A stretch of DNA of 64,000 nucleotides, taken from Luteolibacter sp. SL250 (GTDB lineage: Bacteria; Verrucomicrobiota; Verrucomicrobiia; Verrucomicrobiales; Akkermansiaceae). The translations under genes were made by a program, and so were the position numbers. The notes beneath the pieces are model-generated. The model worked only from the letters and a program-made list of their open reading frames with translations. It had not been told where the DNA came from and ran no database searches. The stretch's first letter is position 1. Every line of letters starts with the position of its first letter. Below, in pieces: positions 63,613 to 64,000 of this stretch. Where the stretch lies: assembly GCF_026625605.1 (NCBI RefSeq), contig NZ_CP113054.1, positions 1,116,001-1,180,000 of the forward strand. The letters run 5' to 3'.

Positions 63613-64000
63613 ATGAAAATCCAACTGTTGTCATTGTTCGCGCTGGTCGCCGGTGCGCTGTGCGCCTCCGCGGAGACGTTTTCGGAATCCGTGGGCCTGC
63701 AGCTCTACTCGCTGAGGGACCAGTTCAAGAAGGACGTCCCCGGCACCATGGAGTGGGTGGGCAAGCAGGGCTTCAAGGAAGTCGAGCTGGCCACCACCTA
63801 CGGCCTGGGTGCGGAGGAGTTCCTCGCGCTGCTCAAAAAGAACGGCCTCACCGCCATCGCCGGGCACTATCCGTATGACCGCTACAAGAGCGAGCCGGAG
63901 AAAGTCGCCGCCGAGGCGAAGGCGCTGGGCCTGAAATACGCCGGTGTGGCGTGGATCCCGCACAAGGACGGCTTCGACGAGCAGGACACCCGGGACGCAG
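63613..64000 (+). CDS. Secreted sugar phosphate isomerase/epimerase-like protein, 3' partial
   Basis: The gene runs off the end of the window after 129 codons. It has a signal peptide (MKIQLLSLFALVAGALCASA), then VGLQLYSLRDQFKKDVPGTM, a GFKEVELATTYGL segment and GLTAIAGHYPY, typical of the AP-endonuclease-2/xylose-isomerase-like TIM barrels of secreted Planctomycete and Verrucomicrobia proteins. The metal site lies beyond the window. Confidence 0.8.
   Translation, partial: MKIQLLSLFALVAGALCASAETFSESVGLQLYSLRDQFKKDVPGTMEWVGKQGFKEVELATTYGLGAEEFLALLKKNGLTAIAGHYPYDRYKSEPEKVAAEAKALGLKYAGVAWIPHKDGFDEQDTRDA

Noticed and set aside
1-64000. CRISPR arrays, prophage or integrative element genes, rRNA genes
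   Set aside because: No regular spaced repeats, integrase, phage structural genes or rRNA sequence were seen.

Overview
This 64 kb window is high-GC bacterial chromosome, very probably from a member of the Verrucomicrobiota (Luteolibacter/Haloferula-like). That placement is inferred from the protein families: three proteins with a C-terminal PEP-CTERM sorting signal, a PVC-type secreted heme protein, multidomain sorbosone-dehydrogenase/cytochrome/PA14 proteins, an FG-GAP protein, an SHD1-metalloprotease and a GH50-like glycosidase. Two genes run off the window: a kinase-like phosphotransferase at the left edge and a sugar isomerase/epimerase-like gene at the right edge.

Layout. 1-3710: a sugar kinase and GT4 glycosyltransferase pair, a repeat-rich gap with a strong bidirectional terminator, and a convergent RNA uracil methyltransferase. 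3846-12961 (minus strand): a four-gene block made of two tandem copies of the same cassette, each a small secreted protein followed by a very large diheme beta-propeller/PA14 protein. 13073-20336: a sugar nucleotidyltransferase, a PVC-type heme protein with a clear terminator, a cluster of dispersed hairpin repeats with a helicase remnant, and an SGNH-hydrolase/Calx-beta mosaic. 20526-27390: rodA, then a complete cecR-ybhGFSR-type drug exporter operon behind a candidate operator. 27405-34955: small accessory genes, then nusA-infB-(lipoprotein)-rbfA-GNAT on the minus strand. 35025-35141: tRNA-Lys and its terminator. 35162-46857: a LuxR regulator divergent from an FG-GAP protein, a metalloprotease, a nucleoside-type MFS carrier, an FGE-fold protein plus ApbE, a ThuA-domain protein, a HAD phosphatase and small membrane proteins. 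46921-54583: a PLD-type phospholipase/cardiolipin synthase, a degenerate ABC1 kinase, a GNAT-nitrilase fusion, an MFS carrier and a D-amino-acid-oxidase-like protein. 54766-64000: a GH50-like glycosidase, purH with a DUF4826 gene, two PEP-CTERM proteins, and gatA-gatC.

The most notable observations are: (1) the oxidase at 53417-54583 carries the usual C-terminal DAAO signature at its N-terminus, ahead of the FAD-binding motif, which suggests a natural circular permutation; (2) the tandem duplication of the small-protein/diheme-dehydrogenase cassette; (3) several REPIN-like elements of about 170 bp whose inverted arms fold into perfect hairpins that vary by compensatory changes; (4) an ABC1-family protein that lacks the expected catalytic residues. 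No CRISPR array, prophage, rRNA operon or transposase gene was seen. Protein start sites were chosen by signal peptide or family N-terminus and several are uncertain, as noted in each entry.
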